64,000 bases of DNA, from contig OX442315.1 of assembly GCA_949358305.1 (NCBI GenBank), positions 26,004,427 to 26,068,426 on the forward strand, in the 5' to 3' direction. Positions 13,541 through 26,158 of the stretch are shown here, piece after piece. The number at the start of each line of letters is the position of its first letter. Within the stretch, counting starts at the first letter, position 1. This stretch comes from Strigamia acuminata. Its lineage: Eukaryota; Arthropoda; Chilopoda; Geophilomorpha; Linotaeniidae. A program made the translations under genes and the position numbers. A model generated the notes under the pieces. The model saw only the letters and a list, made by a program, of their open reading frames with translations, was not told the origin of the DNA and did not search any database.

Positions 13541-15224
13541 ACCTTTAGCCTTGATTAATTTCATATTTCAAATCTGATGATAGCGCAACTAACAACAACT
13601 TAATTTATTACCTCTAGGGGAGAGAGAGCAAGTGAGATAGGGGCCTCGAAACACTTTTATTATTTTCTTCTTTTCTTCAAAACTGATGCCATAAAATTTT
13701 CAAATCATATTTTACAGCGGACGTAATAAAACGTTAGTATCAAGAAACAATTTTGAAAAATTAACGCAATATTTTATGTTTTTTCTTCTTCTTCTAATCC
13801 CACCAGTTAAGATTTTCTTTACTAGTTGCAATAAGTCAGCGCAAAGCACCTTCAAGCTTCATTTCCTGTCATGGCCGTGCCCATGGCCACTTTCTCTCTC
13901 TTTTTATTGTATATAAAGCCTATCAGTGAAGAATATCATGATTTAGTCCGAGGGCGATGTGAGAGGGGAACTACTTTTTATTGTGGATATGTCAATTAAA
14001 CACGCCAACTCCCTATAACGACCTCCCTGGGGCCAATTTCTGAACTTGTCTGTCCAATGAGAAGAGGAGGCCCCAATCTGGACACGGGCCACTCCCATTC
14101 ACACCCCTAAGCAATGACGAAGAATTTCTTCATCTTACCCTTTAAGTACCATTCCGCCAATTAACAATTTGCTCCTTTCTGCAAAGTCGTAAATACCGAA
14201 ATTCGAAAACTTAAAGAAATGAAACTATGTCGCTTGATGGGTCTTCAATATTTTTTTTTAATATCTGTGCAGTTGGCACCTGGTGACATTCCGTTTCAAT
14301 TTGGCATTATTTCATGCACCAACAACCAATCAAAACGGTGCATGACGCCATTCTTTTCATCTTTCTTTCTCCAATTGGAAAAACGTGAGACATAAGAGAC
14401 AAAAGTCAACAGCGACCCCTGTTGGGCGACAACCGGCTGCAAACTGCTTTTTCTGACATTTATGGCATCAGGTGTGGTCTGTGCTTCGCGCCTCCCATTC
14501 GGCACCACCCCTGCTGAGTCCGCAAAGCCTTTTTACCTGACATAACACCTGGGAGGTAAAACTTTTAGTGTCAAAAACGCCATCTTTAAAAAAAAATAGT
14601 TATCGATTTTTTGTCAACCAAAAGAATAAAAAATAAAAAATAAAGTGTCCCTTTATTTTTTTTCCTCTAGGTTAACGTATCTGTCTTTCTTTATTTTATA
14701 AATAAATCATCCTTTATATCACCTCAAAATACCTAAACAGGAGATGAAAGAGCGCAAGCCAATTCCCAACTCTTTAAATCCCGAATGTAAAAGCAAGAAA
14801 AAATGCAAACTATGTCTTGAACTACAATTACATATGCAAACAAATATGCTTAGAATTTATAAATATATCCTCGGTCAAATGCCATGTCGGCAATGGAATG
14901 TCGTATGCGGTTAAAACATTAGACAAAGAAGGAAGAATCATTACTCTTGCTCACTCGCTGAATAGAAGGAGCATTTATAGTCCAAATCCCAAGTGTGGTC
15001 ACTACTAGGCCTAATAGGGTTGTGATCAGCCATGCAATGAGTGCTAATGACCAGAATTACTTAGCAAACAGCTCCCCGTATTAAGACTGATTGACCTCTC
15101 AATTTACATCGCATTCAAGTTTCTTTTAAAACATCTCTCCTTTAATCCTCTTTAAACCTTTTTTTTTTAAAGAAGGAAAAAAGTCCTCCCTCAACCATTT
15201 TCTTTAAATTCTCTCCCTGTAGGT

Positions 15225-15338
15225 TGCGCGCGCGCGACTCTCTCCGCGTGTGCATGCGGGGGCGGGAGGCGGCCATCCAATCGGGTGGCCGAGACCATTC
15301 TGTGGTCTCGACTGATGGACCCAAGGAGGCCATGTTGG

Positions 15339-15380
<42 letters not shown>

Positions 15381-15830
15381 AAGAGAGAGCGAGTGAAGGC
15401 GAAATACAGAATCAAGCAAGATGTGAAATCGGGTCTAATGACGCAACTCGGGTGTGGCGCCTAGTTCGTTGTTCGACCACAATTCGCGGCCCGATTTCCA
15501 ATCACAATCGCATGGCGGGAAGTCGCCGATCGCGACCGTTGTCGAACCTAGTTAGCCGTCTGCAGTGTAAATTGCTGCACCTCTCGTGCGTACTTCAACA
15601 TCGCAGTCGTCTGCTTATGACGAGCTAGTCTAGCATGTGACCCGGCGTCCGTGGTAGGTACACGGACTACCGTCATCAGATGATACAGTGGCGTTGATTG
15701 GTGAGTTTTATAAGTCATCCAATACATATTTATGATGCTTGCCTTCCCTCGACCACCCTCCTGCTCACACTGCTCCAGCTGCCATGCGCGATGCACTACC
15801 ACCATGGCCGCCATAATAACACCCATTTTT
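15225..15830. other. GC/CpG-rich island with several short perfect hairpins
   Basis: This block is clearly richer in G+C and CpG than its neighbours. It contains a (GA)n tract and exact inverted repeats: CGAGACCA/TGGTCTCG (15290-15310), GTCCGTG/CACGGAC (15647-15667), GCTA/TAGC (15624-15634), GAAATCGGG/CCCGATTTC (15425-15433 with 15490-15498) and GTTCGAC/GTCGAAC (15471-15477 with 15541-15547). Open frames of up to 134 codons cross it on both strands but read through the GA tract as Arg-Glu repeats and have no family features, so I do not call a gene. It may be a promoter, enhancer or structured non-coding RNA. Confidence 0.45.
15341..15389. repeat. (GA)n microsatellite
   Basis: About 24 GA units with two AA interruptions. 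GAGAG runs can bind GAGA-type factors in arthropods; here the tract borders a CpG-rich island. Confidence 0.85.
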
Positions 15831-18157
15831 AAACACACACACGCCGTAAACTACAATTAAAATAGCCCTTTTTCTATATTTCCATATTCAAAATACATTT
15901 TCACATTAATAATTCATAAAAAAAATATATTTTTGGAATTTTTCAAATTAGCCATATATTCATAGCAAAACCTTTCAATAGAATGCAGATTAAATAACTC
16001 CCCTCGCTAGACCCGATGACCTCGTTGTGCAGTTTGTAATTAGCCAATCAAAAAGGTGTGGCGACCTTCCCGAGGGGGAATCTAATATACAAAGTGATAT
16101 CCTTTCCCCATGTACGTACACATAGGCCGCGCTTCCCTCCCTCTTCCACTTCTCCCTCAGAGCCGCGTCATGTATGATGGATGGATGATGCAGTCATATC
16201 AGCGATAATGGGGAAATTGATTGTGTAATAAGAGTGGCGGGGGTGGTAAGAGATTGAGAGAGGGGGTGTTTAGAATGAGAAACAAGGAGCAGGAACGCAG
16301 CGCAGCAGCACTTGTTGTTCACACTTTTCATCACGCTCAGATTTGTCATTGCACGTCTCACCTCCTAAATCCGTCGGTCCTTCCGGATGACTCATATTCA
16401 ATCTCCCTCTTTTTATTTAACCAAGATTTTTTTTAAAAAAAGAAAAAAAGAAAAAGAAGAAGAAATTTATCACCGAACGAAACAAAATTCCCTCCCTCAT
16501 TCCTCAATTTATTGCCTTAAATTATATGTGGTAGTTTTTTTAACCTCAAGTGATTTTTATATATGTTTATACGTCGTTCAATCCCATTTATAAATACATA
16601 TACAACAGCATTTACAAATACACACGACACACTTAATATCTCATGTTTCCCACCCTATCCCTAATCCAGGCATGCAATAAAACGAAGCCCATCCATTGTC
16701 TAATTTATAGCAAAGAAGGGAAGGAAAATGGTACGCAGAATCAAACACTTTCGGCCAAACTCATATTTGTTCTGTGCAACCCACCTCGGCTCAACCCAAA
16801 CGTCTATTAAAATGACAAAGCACCATGGCAGGAGGTGGGCACCTTATTACGACTGCGACTGCGCATGCGTAGCTTATGGGCGCACGTGCTCCTATTACAA
16901 ACACAAAATTCCCCTCACTCACGATACAATACAAAATGCACATGTTGAAATAGGATTTTTTAGGAAAACTTTCCTCGTTTAAAAATGCAACTCAAATCCA
17001 TTTATTTCCAACAAAAGAATCTCAATTGTACGAGAAAAAAAAAATAAATTATACAAAAATACCCGTTGGTGAAGTAAACCCCCCGTTTATAACCCTGTTT
17101 ATTGATTGGCCAGTAAAGTTACAAGTCATAAATCAAAAGTGTACCTGTAAACTGCGTTTACCAACCCCTGTAAACACATGTCAACCCACAATGTGACAAG
17201 CAAAAATAAAACAATCAATCGCAAACCGAAGCACTTTGTCTAGCGCGTCTTTGACTTTGACCACGCATTCACATTTGTCAATAGAATGAAAGGGTTGAGG
17301 TAGGAGTAGGAGGCGTGGGTGTAGAGAAAGGTGTGTTGTACTCAACTTATTCTGTGTGTTTTCCATGAGGCGTGCCCTGCCTTCTTAGTAACACAGATCC
17401 GAGTGGCTTTCCTATTAGGATCAAAGCCAGCGCCAATCCCTCAACCTTAACTTGTTTTCGAAAAAATAAAGAAGAAAGCCACCTGGGCGACGACAAAAGG
17501 AACTTATAACAAACAAAACAGTGAAGGGAAAAAAAAGGGAAAAGAGAAAAACATGTCTTCTTCACAAAACAAGTCAATTACTAAGTGATAAAAAAATAAC
17601 TCATTTTACCCTACAAAGACAATCCAAACAACACTGGGACACTTTAATCAAACCTTCGGAATTTTTAAAATGTTTTTTCCACTTCCACTTGATTCCGATC
17701 GATTCTACATGCTTATTCCGATTCTAAGAGTATCTAAAATTCAGCAACGTGCGATTTCACCAAATAGGATCCTGCCCACATTTTATTTAGCCAATTAATA
17801 ATTAATAATTGCAAATGTAAATAAGCTGAGATAGCAGAATTTATAGTCCACCAGACTGGCAATCAAGAGGTGTGTGCTTCAAATAGTTAATATTTTTTTC
17901 CATGCCAAGGCGGCTTTTCCGCCTAGATATTTGTGACAATTTTAATTCATCCATCACAAATATATTCCAATAAAAAATTTTGTTTAGATTTTCTAATTAT
18001 TTGATAAACTAATGAAAAATTAGTAAAATTTCACCAGTCACGCTCAAATGCTTGATTAGCATTTCATTATGGGCAACTCATAAATATCACGAGTCGATTT
18101 TGAACCCTAATCATTCCCAACACTCAAAATGATTAGCTTATATCGTAATAGAAGCCT

Positions 18158-18181
18158 ATAATAATAATAATAAAAAAAAAC
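18158..18181. repeat. (ATA)n then poly-A
   Basis: ATA units changing to a short A run. Confidence 0.75.
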
Positions 18182-18327
18182 TTTTTTCTTAATCCAGCGT
18201 TATTTGGGTTCCGCATACAATGATGCTGCAGGGAAGTCAATTTTAGCAATAAATGAAGACAACCGTTACCTAATATACAACACCAAAGTCAAGCGTGTCT
18301 TTTAATGAAGCCATAATGAAATCGACA

Positions 18328-18367
18328 GGGGGAGGAGGAGGAGGAAGCGGAAGCAGAAGAAGAAGAT
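18328..18367. repeat. purine-rich (GGA)n/(GAA)n tract
   Basis: GGA units changing to AGA/GAA units, near a CpG patch. Confidence 0.7.
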
Positions 18368-19682
18368 TGGGCGGGTTTGTTTGCTGCCTTGTAGTTTTTT
18401 CGCGCGCAATTGCTTAATCCTCCACCACTTCTTTGGCGCCTTTTCTTTTACTAACCCCTAGCACAAGTAATGAAAAGACTTTTGTGTCTGCACAGTGTCA
18501 AAAGAAACACAAAACAAAAGCGCGATGCCACCAAGGGAGAGAACAAGCAAAGACAGGGTGAAAAATGTCTTTTGGGAGAATGAGGGCAAAGAAATAAAAT
18601 AAAAATAAAAAAAAACATTTAAAAAATAAGAAGTAAACAGGAAATTTCATTAAATTTTTTAAAATAAATTTTCATTCAAATTATTTTTTCCAGGTATCCA
18701 CGCGGAAATGAAGAAAATAAATAAAGGGTAAGAAATCAATTACCGCAACTCTATTTTCACAGAAAAATAGGGTGTTGATATACCTCAGTGGTACACTTCA
18801 CTTAATTTTCGATTTACTGTTATTTTTTAATTTCACAAAATAGACGAAAACGAGAAGGTTGTGTGGGGGCGGAGACTAGAGATAGAGATGAAAGTACATG
18901 CGACAGGCGGTGCAAAAGCCTAGTTAAACAACTAAGCCTGCGGCAATACATTCGCCGACACCTAGTGGGGTGAAAGGCAATTAAAATTCTGAACGGAGAG
19001 AATGAACTTCCGATCACACACAACTCAATGCACACGTGTAAATTAAACAATATTCATACCGAAAATTAAAAACCAAAATTAAACGCCTCAAACTGCCAAT
19101 TGCATGCATTACGATGACTCACGAGGGAGTTGAGAGGAATGGATAAAGTGGAATGAAAGATTAAACGCCCCAAAATAGTCGAAACGCGTGAAATGTAAAC
19201 CACTGATCCTTCCTTTTTTTTAAAATTTAACAAAAAAACAGACATTGTCATTTGTCAAGCCAAGTTTCGACTGTTTCCTTTTATAAAATACATTACGAAG
19301 CAGCACTTAATTGGCTGTCTAAGGATGACGCTTGTGTTTGTTCATTAAAGATGGATTCAAACCCCTCGGGCTAGGGCGGGGGACATGGAACGCTTGTCAT
19401 TTCAATGATATGAGTTGCGAAGAGTAAACATACTAAAGCCACCCTCCATTGAAGACCAGAGGCGACCTAATCAATACAAAATCGACACTCGACTCGCACA
19501 TTGTTTGCACTTACATATTATTCGACATGGAAATAACTAAATATGGATTCGCGCCGGGTGTTTGCTCGCCACACAAAGCCAGCCCTGATTGTGTGTAGGT
19601 GTCTTTTTAAACCAGGGGCCCTCTCCATCTGTTTAGACCCGTAGGTCCAATGTTTCAGTCATTCTGTACTACCCTCCCGGTT

Positions 19683-19693
19683 TGCTGACTCAG
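19683..19693 (+). promoter_or_regulatory. Maf/AP-1 type element (TGCTGACTCAG)
   Basis: It contains a complete T-MARE left half plus the TGACTCA AP-1 core. A palindromic CGCTGATGTCAGCG, close to a CRE-type MARE, is 675 bp away at 20359-20372. Confidence 0.4.
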
Positions 19694-19859
19694 AGGGGAT
19701 CGCCACCGAGGGGTACCACGAGAGGGTGGCAAAGGCCGTGCCCCTTGTCCTCTAGACACAGTGGGGGTTAAAGACAAGGTTAAGTGCCATGTTTGAATGG
19801 GGATGATTTTATTAGTGCGTCATTTTATATGAACGCTTGCCCAGATTTTTATTTTATTT

Positions 19860-19893
19860 AAAAAAAAAATTTAAAAAAAAAAAAAAAAAAAAA
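19860..19893. repeat. poly-A (A10-TTT-A21)
   Basis: Two A runs split by TTT. Confidence 0.9.
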
Positions 19894-20357
19894 TTGCCCA
19901 GTCACTTCCTGTGTTTTTAAAATGTAATTTCTTCACTTTTATTTATTTTTATTTACTTTGGACTTTCTCCTTTTGTACGCTTTACGATGCTATTTCATAT
20001 TTTATGGTTCGACGTGTTGTGATTATTCAAGCATACAAATCCGTTGCGCTCGTTTGAGCGCGCGTCATAAAAATACATCACCCCACACATCACATTTCAA
20101 ATTCACATCAGGCAGGCCAAGGCGTATTCAACGTGCCAGAATCTCTCAACTGAGGGAGGGGGTCAGTTGGCTGCCAGTACGGCTTAAGGAGCTTCGGACC
20201 CTGCCGACTGCCCGTTGCTTCGCCGTCCAGTCCATCCTCCTCCACCTCCGCTTTATCGATCTTGCCTGGCCCGCATGACAATAAGCGCCCGCCATCTGAT
20301 TGGATGATACATGAGCCTGGCAGCCTTTAGGTTAGCACCTGATTGGCGGACACACAC

Positions 20358-20373
20358 CCGCTGATGTCAGCGG
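20358..20373 (+). promoter_or_regulatory. perfect 7-bp palindrome, CRE-type Maf element-like
   Basis: CCGCTGA-TG-TCAGCGG is a perfect inverted repeat with a 2-base spacer. It resembles the C-MARE TGCTGACGTCAGCA recognised by Maf/CNC bZIP factors. Confidence 0.4.
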
Positions 20374-21001
20374 CTTTCTTGCCTGCTCCGTCATTTTACA
20401 TTACCCCCTACCGTCCGACATAAAAATATTCATTCATATTCGTTCCCCGCTCCTTTTTATATCATCATAAAATTTTTCACGCCAATAGAGTTAAAAGCTC
20501 CGCCCGAGATGGGCTTTGCCGCCAAGCACTCCGAATACGACTGCGGCGCGTGCAGTAAGGCTGAAGCCTCGATTTTTATTTTCATTTTATAAATTAAAAG
20601 TTATAATCAACTCATAAAAATTTCAAACGCTCATAAAATTTTCATTCGCTTCCACTTTTTACGACGAAGTAAATAAAAATCACCTGAGCCATAAACTTGT
20701 GTTATTGTCGATGACGCACCCAACAAATTTTAAAAAAATCTAATCATTTATGGGGTCTTGGCTTTAATGATTCACAGCTGCCCTACGCGATCAGCCTTCT
20801 TCCTTTCTAGTGCAGCGTCCCCTGGAGGCACCTAGCCCTCCCTTGAAAAGGGGAGGGCGTTAATTTCCATTCAATTACTTGTTGCATTGGTAATTACATG
20901 CATTTATGGAGATTTTCATAAGCCATAACAAGCGCATTTATAACGCAATTACACCCCTACACCCCTGTACATCTTCCCGACGATATGACGCCATTTACTA
21001 A

Positions 21002-21009
21002 TGACGTCA
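21002..21009 (+). promoter_or_regulatory. CRE palindrome TGACGTCA
   Basis: A perfect cAMP-response-element octamer recognised by CREB/ATF bZIP factors. A near copy (ATGACGCCAT) lies about 15 bp upstream. Another perfect octamer is at 1631-1638. Confidence 0.4.
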
Positions 21010-21913
21010 TACGGGGACAGCTGTCGAAGCCGCTTAAAGGATGTTGGCGCAAACGGAAATTATTTCATTTATTTTCGAGTATAGAAAAAGAAAATAAATG
21101 TATAAAAAAAAATAAAAAAAAATAAGAAAATTAATTAAAAGCGGAATAAACAGTGAAGAAGTAAAATTGACATTGCTATCTATTTAAACCACAACCTCGT
21201 TAAAACAAACAAACAAATGGCAAAAAGAAACAAACAACGCCTGCAATGTATATCGATTTAAGGGTTGTTTTGGTTGGTAAAACTCGAGACCACCAACCGT
21301 CTTATTAAACGTTATCAAATGTTTATTGTTTTTAAAAAACTGCCAACTTGTTTTGCAATGGCGATACACAACGTGATTCCTCGCTTGGTTGAGCATCAAG
21401 TCACGTGAAGAGACGCAAATTTCTCTATGACGCCCTTGGAGCGTGCGAATGCTGTGCGAACGCTTTGTCAGCTCAACAGCTGCTTCGTAGCCCCCGTCTT
21501 CAAGGGGGTCGAAGAATGCCTCAATGCTTATGTGCATTTCCCATACAATGCCTCGTCTGCTGTTTTACCGCCCTCAACAAGGTGTAACACCACAAAAATG
21601 GAAAAATTTAATGACCCATTACCCAATTTTCAATCTTTTGCACCCATTTTAACCCATCGCTTAAGCACGTTTTCGAAAACCTATCTCATCAAAACTTGCC
21701 AAAGCCTTTAATTTATTATGTTTACAAATTGCAGCAAAAATAAAATTAATTTTAAAAGCGCAGCGACATAACATAACACAAATTTCTCGCTTAGCTGAAA
21801 ACAAACTAAATAGTTGCTCAAACGCAACCAGGTGCAGGAAGGTTGAAATTGATGGAGGCAGGTGTTAAAATGTATTTCTTTAGCTCGCAACTCCGATTCG
21901 CCCGGGCGGTTTG

Positions 21914-21927
21914 GTCGTCATGGCAAC
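21914..21927 (+). promoter_or_regulatory. X-box-like site (one degenerate half)
   Basis: GTCGTCATGGCAAC has a perfect right half (GGCAAC) and a left half with one mismatch. It lies just upstream of an ATGGCGGCC YY1/Pho-like core near 21955. Confidence 0.4.
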
Positions 21928-22026
21928 CGCATCTTGATGATGAATTGATGACAATGGCGGCCATTTACAGCGAAAGCTACTTTGGGGGCAGCAGCAATGT
22001 AAAGAGTACTGTAGAGGGGGAAGAAT

Positions 22027-22081
22027 AATAAATAAAAAAGAAAAAAAGAAAAAGAAAAAAAAAGAAAAAGAAAAGAAAAAA
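22027..22081. repeat. (A4-9 G)n purine tract
   Basis: Interrupted A-rich/G tract. It generates poly-Phe/Ser shadow frames on the minus strand. Confidence 0.75.
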
Positions 22082-22894
22082 CCGAGAGATCGGTGAGTAC
22101 TAGCTCTCCCCATATACTTGAACCATCAAGTTTCCCTCCGTCTTCCATTTCATTAAAATTTTCTCTTAAATATTTCTTTCCCCTTTATGCTATCCGCAGA
22201 AAGGCCATTTAGGCCATTTTGCGACGCGACGTGTCTCCGTCCATAATTTTTTTTTAAAGAAACGCCGCGTCTCTCGTCTCATCTCACCTTTTATACTAGT
22301 AGTTAAAAAAGAAGTCTCGCCCGTGCTTGACTGAGTTTTGAGTGACGTAGTTATATTGATTTACAGTAATTTGCTGCTGCCTCTTTGCTTCGCCCGGAGG
22401 GGCTTAATATGCTTAAAAGTCTCAGGCAACGTAATTAAGAAATCCTCGTCAATTTTTCACTTTTCTCTGCACGCTTTTCTTAAAGTGTTATTTCGCGAGT
22501 CAACATTACGCGTGCTTCAACAAACACCCTGTATAAAAATCAAACGCTTTCATCCGCAATTTAAATGTGACTTCACAATACTTTATTTGATTAAAAAAAT
22601 TAAACCTTTTCAAAAAAAATAACACAAAATACAAAATAAAAATTTTTGAGTGTAAAAATCAAAATTAAATCGTTTCCGTGCCCACTTATCAACCTCTCAT
22701 CGAAACATAAAGGACAATTTTCTTTCTTTTTCACGGTGCACCAGGTGATGAGAAGAGACGAAAGGGGGTCGAAACGACGCAAAGAAGGTGAAAGCGTGCC
22801 TCGTTGTCGACGCCTTGGCTGTGCACCTCCCCGGTGGCCGGCCATCAATAAGGAGAGTCCGTGACAAGTGGACAGAGCCACGAGAGTAGATACA

Positions 22895-22971
22895 AACACA
22901 CACACACACAGAGCTCTTCCCTAAAAAGAGTCCTTCAACTCAAACCAACACACACACACACACACACACAC
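22895..22971. repeat. two (CA)n tracts
   Basis: CA runs at 22895-22910 and 22949-22971, separated by unique sequence. Confidence 0.85.
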
Positions 22972-23356
22972 CATCATTGTGTTGCTTCTCTTTTCAACCG
23001 GTCACGTCTGTGTGCAAAAGAAAATGGACGAGTTGGGAGGTATCTTCAACAGGATCCTTTCCTTAAAGAAATAATCTCAAGATTTATTCGTCGCCCGCTC
23101 TTTATAAATCTCATCCTCCCCCTCATCCCCTAACCAAAAGCCACTATCAGTGTATGCATGGCCACCATCGCACACGAAGCGTCTCTTCTTGACGTGTTTT
23201 CTTTGCCTTGGCGCCAATAGACTTCCGGCGCCCTTGGTAATGCAATTATTTGTGCAGCTCAATTGTGTGGTAGCGGAGAGGGTGGGCGCACAGGGACCCC
23301 CAAACGCACGCACCCATGGTTTGTTTCCTCTGATATGATTGGAGGACGAACATTGT

Positions 23357-23370
23357 GTCTCCTTGGTAAC
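23357..23370 (+). promoter_or_regulatory. X-box-like site
   Basis: GTCTCCTTGGTAAC has a left half with one mismatch and a perfect right half, with a two-base spacer. It sits next to a GC-rich block at 23150-23400. Confidence 0.3.
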
Positions 23371-24171
23371 CAACAACGTCCCCTGGTGGCGACCAAATAA
23401 AAACAGTGAAAGCATTTTAAAACTCCCTTTTCATCTCTCCCCTTCCATTCCTCCATTAGTAAGTGTGTGCACCAGTGGAACTCAGATTAATTACACAATG
23501 TGCCAATTAAAAATGATGCCTCCGGAAACTCAACTTCTCTCCGCTCCTCCCTCCTTGATTTTCGCGCCCTCGCAACCCCCACCTACCCTTCCGAAGACAC
23601 GCGAGTGTTGCCAAGAATGCCCCTAGCTCTTTTTCTTTTCTCTATGCTCTTTCCCATTAATCAATTAATTTTCATCAGCAGATGAAAAACCCCGCTTTAA
23701 CAAAATCCATTCCTCTTTTCAACACTTGCAAAATTTAAACGTTAAAAACACGTTTAACTATTTAGTTTTTTTCTTCCTACTCTCGCTATCTGTAAACAAA
23801 TCCGGATGTTAGCATTTCTTTTTTTCTTTTTTCACTGGTTTGTAACGAGATAATGGGAAAAAAAATTGTTTTTTTCAGTCCCAGGTAGAGAAGTTAATTC
23901 TTGCAAATGCTTAAGCCTCTAAAATTTGCAAGAGTGGCCCCCAGAAAGGAAACAAATTAATGTGATGGAATTCTGAAAAGATCGTTTCGTTCCACGTCTC
24001 TTTGCATGCCAGCTGCTTGGTTGCTTGGAATTAAGAAATTGAAGCAACAAAACTAGAAAATCTCCTCTGGCAAGATGCTCATTAGCCCTTCAACGAAGCA
24101 TCAAGATGAGGAAAAAGAAAAAACTTTTTTAAAAAAATCAAAAAAACCCAAGTTAGAATTAACTGATGAGT

Positions 24172-24196
24172 AAAAAAAAAAAAAAAAAAAAAAAAA
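24172..24196. repeat. poly-A, 25 bases
   Basis: Uninterrupted A25. Confidence 0.95.
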
Positions 24197-26144
24197 GTAG
24201 GTGATGTTAAGTATAGCCAGCAGGAAGGGAAGTAGCAAAGAGCTGATTGTGGCCTGAAGAATCACCCCCTTGTGAGCGACATTTTAACACTTCTCCCCTT
24301 ACACTTCCTTTAAAAAAAACCCCAACTTAACCAAAAACTAGTTAACCAACTCACAAATTGCTCCCTTGTAAACGGAAAAGTTTGAATAAACTCCGTATTC
24401 ATACAATTTAACCAAGAAATATGCAAATAATATCTTTAACAAACTTCCAAGATCGTTTTTCAAATTCATCTAACTATTTAAATTCAATTAACCAGATAGA
24501 AAAATATGAAAATCTCTAATCTAAATGTAAATTTAAAAGAAAAAAAACAACAACAACTTAAAATCAATTTTTTATTGCAATAACAGTAACAATAATGTAT
24601 AAATTGTATAAATTGGCCACAATTTCCCGTTTAAAGTAATTTGTAAAATTCTATAATGCCTGCGAAGGCCACTACCGAAAGGGAAAAATAAAATGGTTGA
24701 AGTTTACATATAACGGGAGATTTCTAGCTCATCCTTTGTGGTGCAGTCTGGAATCCATTCTTCTGTATGCGTGCAAGGGGATCAAACTAAATCCTTTAAA
24801 CATCTAGCAAGTGGATTAAAGCTCCAAACAGAGTTTACTCGACATGCAAGCCACGAATCAATACTCAAGATACGAGCCCAAAGACTGAGTAAAGAGAGAA
24901 CGGAACACGAGATCCGTGTCCCAAACGCAATAAATAGTAAAGGATAAATTAATCAAAAAACGGAGCGCACACATCAACAACAAACAAGCCATTTCTTTTA
25001 TTTAAAAAAAGGACACAAGAGAAAGAAAAAAAATTAATAGTAACCAACTCGCTCGCACAAACATAAAAAATTACTACACCTAGCAGCAGGTACAAAAGAA
25101 ATGTCAGACCATCACGCACGTAATCGAGCTTGTAACTCTAGTCCAATACTCACTCGCCTCCGCGGGATGGATTTGGAAACAGGCTATCGTGAAACCTAGG
25201 TCAGTTGAAAAAAAAATTGTCAAGAAAGAAGGAAAGAAAAAAAAATCCAATCCATTTCTCTCCTTGTTTACCAATGAGAACCTCTTTCGACGAGCAAGAA
25301 AAAGGGAGAAAAAAAATCGCCACACTACCACACGATTGTTGTTCCTTGAATTACGGCCACACCCTACTCCAATCCCGAAATTCTCCTAGATTAGAAACCG
25401 CCGATGGAGACGCGAGCGGCCAAAGTTGTCCGATAATACTGCGATTGCAAGTGCATTAGATGGCGTTCCAGTGAGAGGAAGAGGGGGCTCCAAACCAATG
25501 ATGCTTCTTTTCTTCCATACACATATATACAACAGTGCATCACGACTTCTTCTTTCCCCCCTAAAGTGCTCATCCCACTTGGTCCATTCGTCACCATCCA
25601 ACTCCCTCGAGCCTCGTCACCTTCGATTCTCTATTTCAACTTTTTCCCCCTCTTTCTTTCTCTCTTTATCACAAACACAAAATCAAGTAGCCAGTTTTAA
25701 AATCTTTTTCTATTACGGCGTTATAAAAATATTTATAACGCATAAATCCCAACCAGCATCGTGTCTTGTGGGGTTAACGTCTGATGGGGATTAACTCTCT
25801 AATCTCACGAAACGAAGAAATACATGTGGGCGGGGCCAATGATCTCAATAAGCGATAGGGAGACGACGACATTTAGTTATTAAGCCCATTTAAACCGCGC
25901 ATATAAATAATGGAAGAAGACAAAAACCCCTCCTATTTTCACTTCTTCCATTAATTAAGCTCGCAGACACGAATCAATGGTGACTTCAACGACGACCATA
26001 AATTACGACAAACTAATGCCGTCGTTGCGACGACTTTTGATGGATGTTTGCACTCGTAATCAGCGGTCAAGTAGCACGAGACTGGCATAACAGATATTCA
26101 AGGATTTACCGGCAACATCTCGATGCCATAAATCATAGGAGCAG

Positions 26145-26158
26145 ACACTAGAGGGACG
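26145..26158 (+). promoter_or_regulatory. CTCF-like motif, moderate
   Basis: ACACTAGAGGGACG has an intact CTAGAGGG core, with A where the consensus has C after it. Confidence 0.35.

Larger units (their letters stand above)
12201..15224. other. gene-free stretch with CpG-rich island 12.36-12.79 kb
   Basis: The 12360-12790 block has many CpGs (GCGCGTGCGCG, GCGGCGACATCG, CGACGTCGGAGTCGGCG) with overlapping frames on both strands, none family-like. It could be a promoter or enhancer. The homeodomain-type palindrome is at 13520. Confidence 0.5.
15831..19500. other. gene-free stretch
   Basis: No gene recognised. It holds a CpG-containing patch at 16000-16210, a TAATTA-type homeodomain-core cluster at 17791-17811, and the purine tract at 18328. 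Confidence 0.6.
19501..21183. other. GC-richer island with bZIP/Maf-like and Hox/Cdx-like motifs
   Basis: It combines Maf/AP-1-like elements (19683, 20358), a CRE (21002), CCAAT/ATTGG boxes near 20285-20345 and repeated TTTATG/CATAAAA cores (20465-20700) that fit posterior Hox or Cdx sites. No coding exon was recognised despite the higher GC. Confidence 0.45.
21184..25380. other. gene-free stretch
   Basis: No family-like protein. Frames near 21400-21590 overlap in three readings (two plus, one minus), so coding identity is unsupported. It has X-box-like sites at 21914 and 23357, YY1/Pho-like ATGGCGGCC at about 21955, and a tandem AGGCCATTT pair at 22202-22219. Confidence 0.5.

Noticed and set aside
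15224-15628. 134-codon plus-strand frame
   Set aside because: An Arg-Glu run comes from the GA microsatellite; competing frames occur on the other strand and no domain is seen.
17291-17311. TGAGGTAGGAGTAGG looks like a let-7 seed
   Set aside because: The match is limited to the first eight bases, it lies in a purine-rich run, and there is no hairpin partner.
19636-19651. GACCCGTAGGTCCAAT resembles the 5' end of miR-100 (ACCCGTAG seed)
   Set aside because: No complementary arm was found on either side to form a precursor hairpin, and the match breaks down after the seed region.
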